Below are positions 1 through 5,470 of a stretch of DNA of 6,274 bases, in pieces. The translations under genes and the position numbers were made by a program. Where the stretch lies: assembly GCA_963205525.1 (NCBI GenBank), contig CAUJJP010000039.1:1-6274 (forward strand), read 5' to 3'. Position 1 is the stretch's first letter. Each line of letters begins with the position of its first letter. This DNA comes from Pseudomonadota bacterium (GTDB lineage: Bacteria > Pseudomonadota > Gammaproteobacteria > Burkholderiales > Burkholderiaceae). The notes beneath the pieces were generated by a model. The model searched no databases, was not told the DNA's origin, and was given only the letters and a program-made list of their open reading frames with translations.

Positions 1-38
1 GTGGCGGCGGGCCTCGGGGTGTGGGGTGGGGCCGTGGC

Positions 39-57
39 GGGGGGGGGGGGGGGGGGG
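39..57 (+). repeat. Homopolymeric G tract, 19 bases
   Basis: Nineteen consecutive G residues are read directly here, flanked by GTGGC on the left and CGCGGCGGGC on the right. Tracts this long are unstable by slipped-strand mispairing and are also common sites of sequencing and assembly error. It is not inside a gene I can support, so phase variation of a coding sequence cannot be claimed. An unseen gene to the left could be affected. Confidence 0.85.
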
Positions 58-72
58 CGCGGCGGGCGGGCG

Positions 73-88
73 GGGGGGCCGGCCCCCC
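73..88 (-). terminator. GC hairpin past the MAPEG gene, possible weak terminator
   Basis: A perfect 16-base palindrome has six G, the tetraloop CCGG and six C. It begins 17 bases beyond the MAPEG stop codon when read leftward. An all-GC 6-bp stem at the end of the leftward gene block is positioned as a terminator would be. There is no U tract after it (the following minus-strand sequence is C- and G-rich), so intrinsic termination is doubtful. It may simply be part of the low-complexity zone. Confidence 0.25.
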
Positions 89-105
89 GGCCGGCGCGCA
101 GCCGC

Positions 106-492
106 TCAGCGCCCGCCGCCCACCACCGCCGCCACCAGCGCCGCCAGCACCAGCGTGAACACCGGCAGGATGCTGAGCACGAAGCCCAGCGCGCGCCTTT
201 GCGGCGCCGCCAGATAGGCGCGCCAGTAGATCAGCCGGCCGACCAGGTAGACCCCGCCGGCGCCGGCCACCGCCATGGGCGGCCAGTACCTGGCGGCCAC
301 GTACATGGCGGGCAGCAGCGCCACCAGCAGCTCCAGGGTGTTCATCTGCACCCGGTAGGCGCGCTCGAAGTGCTCATTGCCGCTGACGGCCGGTGCGCGC
401 ACGCCGTAGGTCGTGCGCGCGCGACCCACCAGGCCGGCGAAGAACAGGTACTGCAGCACAGCCAGCATGGCCACCGCATCGACCGCATTCAT
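106..492 (-). CDS. MAPEG-family integral membrane protein
   Basis: The gene encodes a 128-residue protein of the size expected for MAPEG (membrane-associated, eicosanoid and glutathione metabolism) proteins, which are four-helix inner-membrane proteins. Hydrophobic segments lie at about residues 4-22, 53-69, 72-90 and 101-125. The polar stretch at 43-54 (ERAYRVQMNTLE, with Arg44, Asn51 and Glu54) matches the conserved motif around helix 2 that contributes to glutathione binding in characterised members. The ATG at 490-492 is chosen because GGAGGAG lies six bases upstream. The frame stays open well beyond this point, but that extension is a shadow of the decarboxylase gene. The gene lies 38 bases after the decarboxylase stop on the same strand, so it may be cotranscribed. 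Bacterial MAPEG proteins are mostly of unknown substrate. A glutathione-transferase-like or detoxifying role here is inference only, as is any link to the ligase/decarboxylase pathway. Confidence 0.85.
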   Translation of the reverse strand: MNAVDAVAMLAVLQYLFFAGLVGRARTTYGVRAPAVSGNEHFERAYRVQMNTLELLVALLPAMYVAARYWPPMAVAGAGGVYLVGRLIYWRAYLAAPQRRALGFVLSILPVFTLVLAALVAAVVGGGR

Positions 493-530
493 GGCGTTCT
501 CCTCCGCGTGGCGTGCAGGCCCCGGCCGCG

Positions 531-1781
531 TCAGACCAGCACTTCCGTCACCGCCGGATGCCCCAGAAAGGCCTGCGGGCTGGCGCTGGCCCCGTAGGCG
601 CCGGACTGGAAGATCACCGCCAGGTCGCCCGCCTGCGCCACCGGCAGGTCCATCTTTTCGGCCAGCAGGTCCAGCGGCGTGCACAGCGGGCCCACCACCG
701 AGGCCGGCTCGCGCGCGCCGCCTTCGGCCGACGAGCCGCCGCGCGTGACCAGCGTCGCCGGGTAGTTCTTGCGTATCACCTGGCCGAAGTTGCCGCTCGC
801 CGACAGGTGGTGGTTGAGCCCGCCGTCGCAGACCAGGAACACCTGCCCCGCCGAGACCTTGCGCTCGACGATGCGCGTCACGTACACCCCGGCCTCGCCG
901 ACCAGGTAGCGGCCGAGCTCGATGACGATCTTCGCCTGCGGCAGGTCGGCGTGCGCGCGCGCACACAGGCCGTCCAGGTTGGCGGCGATGGGCGCCAGAT
1001 CCAGCCGCTGCTCGCCGGGGAAATAGGGGATGCCGAGGCCACCGCCCAGGTTCAGGAACTTCACCGGCGCGGGCGCAGTCTCGGCCAGTCGCAGCGCCAG
1101 TTCGTAGCTCTTGCGCTGAGCCTCGCAGATCGCCTCGACGCGCAGGTTCTGCGATCCGGCGAAGAGGTGGAAACCCTCGAAGGCCAGCTCGCCTGCGCGC
1201 AGCAGGGCCATCGCCGCCGGCACCTGGTCGACATCGATGCCGAAGGGCTTGGCGCCGCCGCCCATCTTCATGCCCGAACCCTTGAGCTCGAAGTCGGGGT
1301 TGACACGCAGCGCCACCCGCGCCGGCAGGCCGAGCGTCTGCTGCAGATCGGCCAGCAGGCGCAGCTCGCGCTGGCCTTCGGCGTTGATCAGCACCCCGGC
1401 GGCCAGCGCCTGGCGCAGCTCGGCCTCGCGCTTGCCGGGGCCGGCGAAACTGATCTCCTGCGGGTCGGCGCCGGCGTCCAGCGCCACCTTCAACTCGCCG
1501 GCCGAGGCGACGTCGACGCCGTCCACCAGCGCGCTCATCAAGCCCACCAGCGCCGGCATCGGGTTGGCCTTCATCGCGTAGTGCAGCTGCAGCGCCGCCG
1601 GCAAGGCGGCGCGCAGCTCGGCCACGCGCGCGCGCAGGAGGGCACGGCTGTAGGCGTAGAAGGGCGTACTGCCCACGCGCTCGGCCAGCTGCAGCAGCGG
1701 CAGGCTGCCGAGCAGCAGGTCGCCGGCTGCGGTGCGCGGGAACTGGTCCATCTCGGCGTGGACGGGGGCGCTGCGGGTCAT
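531..1781 (-). CDS. PLP-dependent decarboxylase, Orn/DAP/Arg decarboxylase family (exosortase A-associated type)
   Basis: The gene encodes a 416-residue fold-type III (alanine racemase-like barrel plus C-terminal beta domain) decarboxylase. Visible motifs are the PLP-binding Lys71 in HYAMKANP, His205 in FHLFAGS, the phosphate-binding loop GGGLG at 246-250, ELGRYLV at 288-294, and the catalytic-type Cys367 in GPLCTPLD from the partner active site of the dimer. Tyr396 in GAYGASA near the C-terminus completes the set. Length and motifs agree with the family, so the enzyme looks intact. It resembles the TIGR03099-type decarboxylase found beside an AMP-forming ligase in PEP-CTERM loci. The substrate is unknown: diaminopimelate, ornithine or a carrier-bound amino acid are all possible. 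The start at 1779-1781 has AAGGA ten bases upstream; an internal ATG ten codons later lacks a Shine-Dalgarno sequence. The gene lies downstream of vapC with 53 bases between, and upstream of the MAPEG gene. Confidence 0.93.
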   Translation of the reverse strand: MTRSAPVHAEMDQFPRTAAGDLLLGSLPLLQLAERVGSTPFYAYSRALLRARVAELRAALPAALQLHYAMKANPMPALVGLMSALVDGVDVASAGELKVALDAGADPQEISFAGPGKREAELRQALAAGVLINAEGQRELRLLADLQQTLGLPARVALRVNPDFELKGSGMKMGGGAKPFGIDVDQVPAAMALLRAGELAFEGFHLFAGSQNLRVEAICEAQRKSYELALRLAETAPAPVKFLNLGGGLGIPYFPGEQRLDLAPIAANLDGLCARAHADLPQAKIVIELGRYLVGEAGVYVTRIVERKVSAGQVFLVCDGGLNHHLSASGNFGQVIRKNYPATLVTRGGSSAEGGAREPASVVGPLCTPLDLLAEKMDLPVAQAGDLAVIFQSGAYGASASPQAFLGHPAVTEVLV

Positions 1782-1834
1782 GGCGTGGAGATCCTTGGGT
1801 CAGGCGGCGTTCGCCGTGTGCAGGCGCCGACGAA

Positions 1835-2263
1835 TCAGGGGCGAAGATGCTCGAACTTCAGCCCCGCAAAGCGGATGAAGTCGCGATCGAAGGACGCCAG
1901 CGTCGCGCCGTGCTCGATGGCGATGGCGGCCAGGTGAGCGTCGGTGGTCAGGTTGCCTGCCGTGCCTGCGCCGATCAGCAGCGCGCCCAGCAAGGCCGCG
2001 TGGCGCGGTCCCGGGTGCAGGACGGTCGCGGCAGGGTGCGAGAGCCAGCCGTCGACCACGCGCAGCGCCTCGTCGACCGGCATCGGCACCGGGAAGATCG
2101 TGCTCTGGGTCGACAGGCGCACGAAACCCAGCAGTGCCGTCCAGGTCAGCCCCACCGGTTCGCCGCTGTCGAACGCGGTCTCAATCCGCAGCCGTGCCTG
2201 CGCGTGGTTCGCCGACCGCGCCTGTCCGGCGTAGACCAGCACATTGACGTCGGGCAGCCACAT
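1835..2263 (-). CDS. vapC: VapC-type PIN-domain ribonuclease toxin
   Basis: The gene encodes a 142-residue PIN-domain protein, the usual size of VapC toxins, which are Mg2+-dependent endoribonucleases that cut tRNA or rRNA when freed from the antitoxin. Acidic active-site residues are visible: Asp5 in LPDVNVLVYA, Asp108 in NLTTDAHLAALA-like sequence, and Asp126/Asp128 in FDRDF near the C-terminus. The middle portion (LLGFVRLST, about 44-52) is typical of the VapC subgroup whose members contain GFxRxxT and TDAHLAA. The ATG at 2261-2263 follows the vapB stop by five bases, with AGGGGC inside the end of vapB as a plausible ribosome site, so expression is probably translationally coupled to the antitoxin. 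No truncation or frameshift is seen, so the toxin is probably active. Its RNA target cannot be predicted. Confidence 0.92.
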   Translation of the reverse strand: MWLPDVNVLVYAGQARSANHAQARLRIETAFDSGEPVGLTWTALLGFVRLSTQSTIFPVPMPVDEALRVVDGWLSHPAATVLHPGPRHAALLGALLIGAGTAGNLTTDAHLAAIAIEHGATLASFDRDFIRFAGLKFEHLRP

Positions 2264-2268
2264 GCCGC

Positions 2269-2529
2269 TCAGCGCCCCTGGGCGAGCTTGGCGATCAGCG
2301 CCTGATCCTCCAGCTCGGCCGCCAGCGCAGCCGCCTTGGTCAGGTCCACCAGCGGAACCCCGCCGTCGAAGACGCGCTGGACGAAGGGCTTGCGCGCCGC
2401 CCTGTCGTGCGGGCGCAGCCCGCGGCGCAAGGCATCGTTGACCACCCGCTTGAACGACGAGTCGGTCTCGCGCATGGCCTGCTCGAGCAACTGCTGAACG
2501 TCGGGTTCGAGGGTCAGAGTGGTCCGCAT
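2269..2529 (-). CDS. vapB: VapB-type ribbon-helix-helix antitoxin
   Basis: The gene encodes an 86-residue protein directly upstream of the PIN toxin. Residues 1-9 (MRTTLTLEP) form the DNA-contacting beta strand typical of ribbon-helix-helix antitoxins. Helices follow at about 10-21 and 24-38, the latter containing SSFKRVVNDALRRGL, a form common in VapB relatives. The C-terminal half (about 40-86) is the expected toxin-wrapping, less ordered segment. It should neutralise VapC and autorepress the operon as a VapBC complex. The ATG at 2527-2529 is the natural start because the ribbon strand begins immediately. No strong Shine-Dalgarno sequence precedes it, and TTGATG repeats that could be the operator lie directly upstream. 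The gene begins 53 bases after the ligase stop on the same strand, so it may be driven by its own promoter or by read-through. Confidence 0.9.
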   Translation of the reverse strand: MRTTLTLEPDVQQLLEQAMRETDSSFKRVVNDALRRGLRPHDRAARKPFVQRVFDGGVPLVDLTKAAALAAELEDQALIAKLAQGR

Positions 2530-2530
2530 G

Positions 2531-2563
2531 ACATCAAGGCATCAAAGTTCAGACATCATGATG
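2531..2563 (-). promoter_or_regulatory. Candidate VapB(C) operator with TGATG repeats and a palindrome
   Basis: Read on the minus strand, the gap between the ligase and vapB contains TGATGT (2558-2553), TGATGC (2544-2539) and TGATGT (2536-2531). The first copy sits in a perfect 10-base palindrome, CATCATGATG (2554-2563). The two copies next to the gene form a TTGATG-CC-TTGATG tandem. Repeats immediately upstream of a ribbon-helix-helix antitoxin gene are the usual architecture of VapBC autoregulatory operators. The region is noticeably richer in A and T than its surroundings. I cannot place convincing -35 and -10 boxes, so the promoter itself is not defined. Confidence 0.45.
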
Positions 2564-2582
2564 CGCAGCCGCAGCCGAGACG

Positions 2583-4202
2583 TCAAGCCGCCGCCTGCCG
2601 CTCGCCCCATTCGGTGGCCAGGCGCTTGCGGTCGATCTTGCCGTTCGGGTTGCGCGGCAGCGGGCCCACGGCGGGCTCCACGCCGGCCGGCACCATGTAG
2701 GCCGGCATCTGGCGCTTGCACTCGGCCAGCAAGGCCGGCATGTCCAGCGCCGCAGCACCCGCGGGCGGGGTGGCGATGACCTGGATCGCCTGCCCGAGCT
2801 GTGGGTGGTCGACGCCAAAGGCCACGCATTCGCCCACCAACGTGGTCGCGTAGACGATCTCCTCGACCTCGGTCGGGCTGACGCGGTAGCCCGAGGTCTT
2901 GATCATCTCGTCGCGCCGCCCCACGAAGTACAGGAATCCCTCGGCGTCGCGACGCACCGTATCGCCGCTGAACACCGCGTACTCGGGCAGCTGCAGTCCG
3001 GCGACGCGGCCACCGTGGCCGGGAGCGAGCAGCTTGTAGCGCTCGGCGGTCTTCTCGGCGTCGTTCCAGTAGCCCTGGCCGACCAGGGCGCCGCGGTGCA
3101 CCAGCTCGCCCGGCTCGTCGGGGCCGCACTCGCTGCCGTCCTCGCGCAGGACCAGGATCTCGGCGTTCGGGATCGCACGGCCGATGCTGTCGGGCCGCCG
3201 GTCCACCTCCTCGGGCGGCAGATAGGTGCTGCGGAAGGCCTCGGTCAGGCCGTACATCAGATAGGGTTTGGCGCGCGGCAGGCGGGCGCGCAGCGCGTCC
3301 AGGGTTTCGCGCGGCATGCGCCCGCCGGTGTTGGCGAAATAGCGCAGGTGCGAACCGATGGCCTGCGCCAGCTCGGCCGGCCAGTCCAGCTGGGTGAGCT
3401 GGATGTACAGCGGCGGCACCGCGGTGAGCCCGGTGACCTGCTCGCGTGCCATGGCCTTGAGCACGTCGCGCGGCAGCAGGTAGTTCAGCAGCACCACGCG
3501 CGCGCCGGCGTGGAAGGCGGTGGTGAGCTGGCTGAAGCCGGCGTCGAAGCTCAGCGGCAGCGCCGCCAGCAGCGTGTCCTGCGGGCCGTTTTGCAGATAC
3601 GACGCCACGCTCTTGGCCCCGGCCACCATGTTGCGGTGGCTCAGCACCACGCCCTTGGGCCGGCCGGTGGAACCGCTGGTGTAGAGGATGGCGCACAGGT
3701 CGGTGTCTATCACCCGGTGCCCCGCGCGCGGCGGTGCGGCCAGCAGATCGGCCCAGGCGTGCAGCGCCAGGCCGGGCGGCAGCGGCGGCGGCTCGGCAGG
3801 CGGCTGCGTCAGCACCAGATGTCGCAGGTCCGGGCAGTCGGCCAGCACCGGCGCCAGCAGCGCCAGCCGCTCGGGCGAGGTCAGCAGCACGCGCACGTTG
3901 CAGTCGCGCGCGATGTAGGCCACCTGCTCGGGCTTGAGCAGCGGGTTCATGGGCACCATCACGCCGCCGGCGGCGGTGGCACCGAAGCTCGCCACCACGG
4001 TCTCCACGCGCTTGTCCAGCCAGATGCCCACGCGCTCGGTGCGCGCCAGGCCGAGCGCCATCATGGCGCTGCCGAAGGCGTCGACCCGCTGCGCCAGCTC
4101 GCCATAGCTCAGCTGCGTCTGGTCGTGCACGAGGGCGATCTCGCCATGCCGGTGCATTGCGGCACGACCGGGAAACTCGAACAGCAGGGATGCTTCGGAC
4201 AT
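2583..4202 (-). CDS. AMP-forming acyl-CoA/acyl-ACP ligase (exosortase A-associated type)
   Basis: The gene encodes a 539-residue adenylate-forming enzyme of the ANL superfamily, which activates a carboxylate with ATP and transfers it to CoA or a carrier-protein thiol. All core motifs are present: the ATP phosphate loop ILYTSGSTGRPKG at about 172-184, YGLTE at 317-321, SGDTVRRD at 412-419, GRRDEMIKTSGYRVSP at 428-443, and the C-terminal catalytic lysine in NPNGKIDRK (Lys522). It closely resembles the TIGR03098-type ligase that accompanies a PLP decarboxylase in PEP-CTERM/exosortase loci. The start at 4200-4202 is chosen because AGGA lies just upstream and MSEASLLFEF begins the conserved region; a start 26 codons earlier would add a basic, unconserved extension. 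The ACP gene diverges from its promoter region, which makes the ACP a likely acyl acceptor. The substrate is unknown, and an amino acid is favoured by the decarboxylase partner. Confidence 0.93.
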   Translation of the reverse strand: MSEASLLFEFPGRAAMHRHGEIALVHDQTQLSYGELAQRVDAFGSAMMALGLARTERVGIWLDKRVETVVASFGATAAGGVMVPMNPLLKPEQVAYIARDCNVRVLLTSPERLALLAPVLADCPDLRHLVLTQPPAEPPPLPPGLALHAWADLLAAPPRAGHRVIDTDLCAILYTSGSTGRPKGVVLSHRNMVAGAKSVASYLQNGPQDTLLAALPLSFDAGFSQLTTAFHAGARVVLLNYLLPRDVLKAMAREQVTGLTAVPPLYIQLTQLDWPAELAQAIGSHLRYFANTGGRMPRETLDALRARLPRAKPYLMYGLTEAFRSTYLPPEEVDRRPDSIGRAIPNAEILVLREDGSECGPDEPGELVHRGALVGQGYWNDAEKTAERYKLLAPGHGGRVAGLQLPEYAVFSGDTVRRDAEGFLYFVGRRDEMIKTSGYRVSPTEVEEIVYATTLVGECVAFGVDHPQLGQAIQVIATPPAGAAALDMPALLAECKRQMPAYMVPAGVEPAVGPLPRNPNGKIDRKRLATEWGERQAAA

Positions 4203-4396
4203 GCTTCCTGAGCGGTGGCGGCCGGCGTGCGACCCGAAACACGATGTTAAGGGGCGGCCTGGCGGCGCAAGCGGCAGCACGACGCCACGCAGCGCAGGGA
4301 CCGCCGGGGAGCGCCAAATGCGGCACGCAATTGCGGCCCCTCACCGTTCGGCGCCGGCAGCCACCGAACCTAGAATGCCTGCGGTCGCCCTTTCAA
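4203..4396. promoter_or_regulatory. Divergent intergenic region between ligase and ACP genes
   Basis: About 200 bases separate two divergent starts and should hold promoters in both directions. For the ACP, TAGAAT at 4371-4376 is a five-of-six match to a sigma-70 -10 box, with only a weak TTCGGC at 4347-4352 as -35 (18-base spacer). For the ligase, the only AT-rich patch is CTTAACATCG on the minus strand around 4241-4251, without a clear partner box. An exact palindrome GCAATTGC at 4327-4334 gives a TTGC half on each strand. On the minus strand it lies at correct spacing from GG at 4340-4339, as in a -24/-12 promoter, but the -24 part is otherwise poor. None of these sites is firm. Confidence 0.4.
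4371..4376 (+). promoter_or_regulatory. Candidate -10 box for the ACP gene
   Basis: TAGAAT stands out in otherwise GC-rich sequence 32 bases before the preferred ACP start. Transcription from it would begin near 4383 and give a leader of only about 14 to 26 bases. That fits the absence of a recognisable Shine-Dalgarno sequence before either possible ACP start. The -35 region is poor, so an activator or another sigma factor may be needed, or the match may be chance. Confidence 0.35.
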
Positions 4397-4408
4397 ATGC
4401 GCACCGTC

Positions 4409-4657
4409 ATGGACATCTCCCGCGAAGTATTGCGCCTGCTCGACGAGGTCCTGAGCCTGAACGGCAGGACCTCTTCGATGACCGCCGATTCACCCTTGCT
4501 GGGCGGTCTGCCAGAGTTTGATTCGATGGCCGTGGTGGCGCTCGTGAACGGCATCGAGGAGCGCTTCGGGGTCGCGGTCGACGACGACGAGATCGAGAGC
4601 GCGACCTTCGCCACGGTGGGCAGCCTCTGCCAATTCGTGACCACCAAGCTTGCCTGA
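4409..4657 (+). CDS. Acyl carrier protein (phosphopantetheine-binding)
   Basis: The gene encodes an 82-residue acidic protein of typical ACP length. Ser39 in EFDSMAVV is the expected 4'-phosphopantetheine attachment serine (DS-hydrophobic motif at the start of helix 2). Helix 1 spans about 3-17, helix 2 about 39-53, and the C-terminal helix about 69-81 after the acidic DDDEIES segment. It should be converted to holo form by a phosphopantetheinyl transferase encoded elsewhere. It should then carry the acyl or aminoacyl group made by the divergently transcribed ligase. The start is uncertain: ATG at 4409 gives MDISREVL, a normal ACP beginning, while an in-frame ATG at 4397 would add MRTV. Neither has a good ribosome site. 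It is distinct from a housekeeping fatty-acid AcpP, since the DSL motif is DSM and no fatty-acid synthesis genes are nearby. Confidence 0.92.
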   Translation: MDISREVLRLLDEVLSLNGRTSSMTADSPLLGGLPEFDSMAVVALVNGIEERFGVAVDDDEIESATFATVGSLCQFVTTKLA

Positions 4658-4741
4658 GCTTCACAGGTTCTGAAACCTCGGTCGGGGCGTCTGTCGTCCC
4701 CTTCGTGAGCGCCAGACCGACCCATCACGTGCGGACCACCC

Positions 4742-5470
4742 ATGCAACCTGCCGAGGACTATCGATCCAGCCACCTGGCCGTGGGCGACCACTACGACCA
4801 GCGGCTGGCGGAGGTGCCCTTCGACGCCTACATGGCGCATTGGGAGCATGTCCACCTCCAGGCCATCATCCGCGAACGCTTCCCGTCCGGGGTCGGCCGC
4901 TACCTGGACTTCGCCTGCGGCACCGCGCGCGTGACCTCGACGGTGGCAGCGCTGGCGCGCGAGACGGTCGGCGTCGACATCTCGCCCTCGATGCTCAAGA
5001 TGGCGCAGGCCAAGCTGCCGCAGGCGAGCTTTCATTGGGCCGATCTGACGGCCGAGGATCCCGACCTCGGGAGCTTCGACCTCATCACCTCGTTTCGCTT
5101 CTTCGGCAACGCGCAGGACGAGTTGCGCGAGGGCGTGCTGCGCGCGCTGGTGCGCCGGCTGGCGCCGAACGGCACCCTCATCATCAACAGCCACCGCAAC
5201 CCGCGCGCGCTGTACGCCGTGCTGGACCGCCTCACCGGCGGGGACGCCGGCCGCATGGACCTGCACCTGGGCAAGCTGCGCCAGCTGCTGCGGCGCCACG
5301 GCCTGGTCATCACCGAGCAGCGCCCGATCGGCGCCTGGATGTTCCGCGCACGCATGATGGGCAGCGTGCGGCCGGACGATCCCGCAGCGGCGGCGAAGGA
5401 GAAACGTTTCTCGAGCCCGCTGCTGGCAGGCATTGCGCCGGATGCCATCATCGTCGCGCAGCGAAACTGA
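4742..5470 (+). CDS. Class I SAM-dependent methyltransferase
   Basis: The gene encodes a 242-residue protein with a complete Rossmann-type methyltransferase signature. Motif I is YLDFACGTARVT (about 54-65), which binds SAM. The acidic end of strand 2 is Asp79 in VGVDISPSML, followed by ADL around 100-102, FDLITSFRFFGN (112-123) as motif IV, and LAPNGTLIINSH (140-151) after motif III. The N-terminal HYDQRL segment is common in small-molecule and lipid methyltransferases. The C-terminal part (about 190-242) is a lid or substrate region of unknown specificity. The gene begins 84 bases after the ACP on the same strand and its 3' end overlaps the next gene by 29 bases, so it probably belongs to one operon. 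The substrate is unknown; a product of the ACP/ligase/decarboxylase pathway, or a sugar or lipid, are both possible. Confidence 0.9.
   Translation: MQPAEDYRSSHLAVGDHYDQRLAEVPFDAYMAHWEHVHLQAIIRERFPSGVGRYLDFACGTARVTSTVAALARETVGVDISPSMLKMAQAKLPQASFHWADLTAEDPDLGSFDLITSFRFFGNAQDELREGVLRALVRRLAPNGTLIINSHRNPRALYAVLDRLTGGDAGRMDLHLGKLRQLLRRHGLVITEQRPIGAWMFRARMMGSVRPDDPAAAAKEKRFSSPLLAGIAPDAIIVAQRN

Larger units (their letters stand above)
1..105. other. Low-complexity G/C-rich stretch with no supported gene
   Basis: This left edge is almost entirely G and C, dominated by G homopolymers and GGC/GGGC repeats. A frame is open through it, but the translation is only Gly/Arg/Ala/Pro-rich low-complexity sequence with no recognisable domain, so I do not call a gene. 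It lies just past the stop codon of the MAPEG-family gene on the minus strand. It could be a transcription-termination or intergenic zone, or a poorly resolved assembly end. The sequence alone cannot separate these. Confidence 0.6.

Noticed and set aside
1805..1816. Inverted repeat CGGCG-TT-CGCCG between vapC and the decarboxylase
   Set aside because: The loop is too short for the full stem, there is no T tract, and repeats like this are common by chance in GC-rich sequence.
1800..1834. Possible remnant of a displaced ligase C-terminus before the decarboxylase
   Set aside because: The minus strand has a short open stretch ending in TGA at 1802-1800, but its translation (RRRLHTANAA) shows no convincing similarity to the intact ligase end.
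393..1937. Long plus-strand open frame of 514 codons opposite the decarboxylase gene
   Set aside because: The translation is Arg/Gln/His/Ala-rich with no domain, and it lies antisense to a gene with complete family motifs. This is a typical chance open frame in high-GC DNA.
2805..4211. Plus-strand open frame of 468 codons opposite the ligase gene
   Set aside because: It is a His/Gln/Arg/Gly-rich antisense shadow of the ligase codons with no recognisable fold or motif.
4322..4334. Plus-strand GGCACG-CAA-TTGC resembling a sigma-54 promoter for the ACP
   Set aside because: The spacer is three bases instead of four, so GG and GC are one base too close. RpoN promoters tolerate this poorly.
2542..4344. 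Minus-strand open frame of 600 codons overlapping the ligase in another frame
   Set aside because: The translation is Arg/Ala/Gly-rich and low in complexity, while the overlapping frame carries all the adenylation motifs. Only one of the two can be the real gene.
4665..4678. Small hairpin AGGTT-CTGA-AACCT seven bases after the ACP stop
   Set aside because: The stem is only five pairs with two GC pairs and no following T tract. It is too weak to call a terminator, and the next gene continues on the same strand 84 bases after the ACP.
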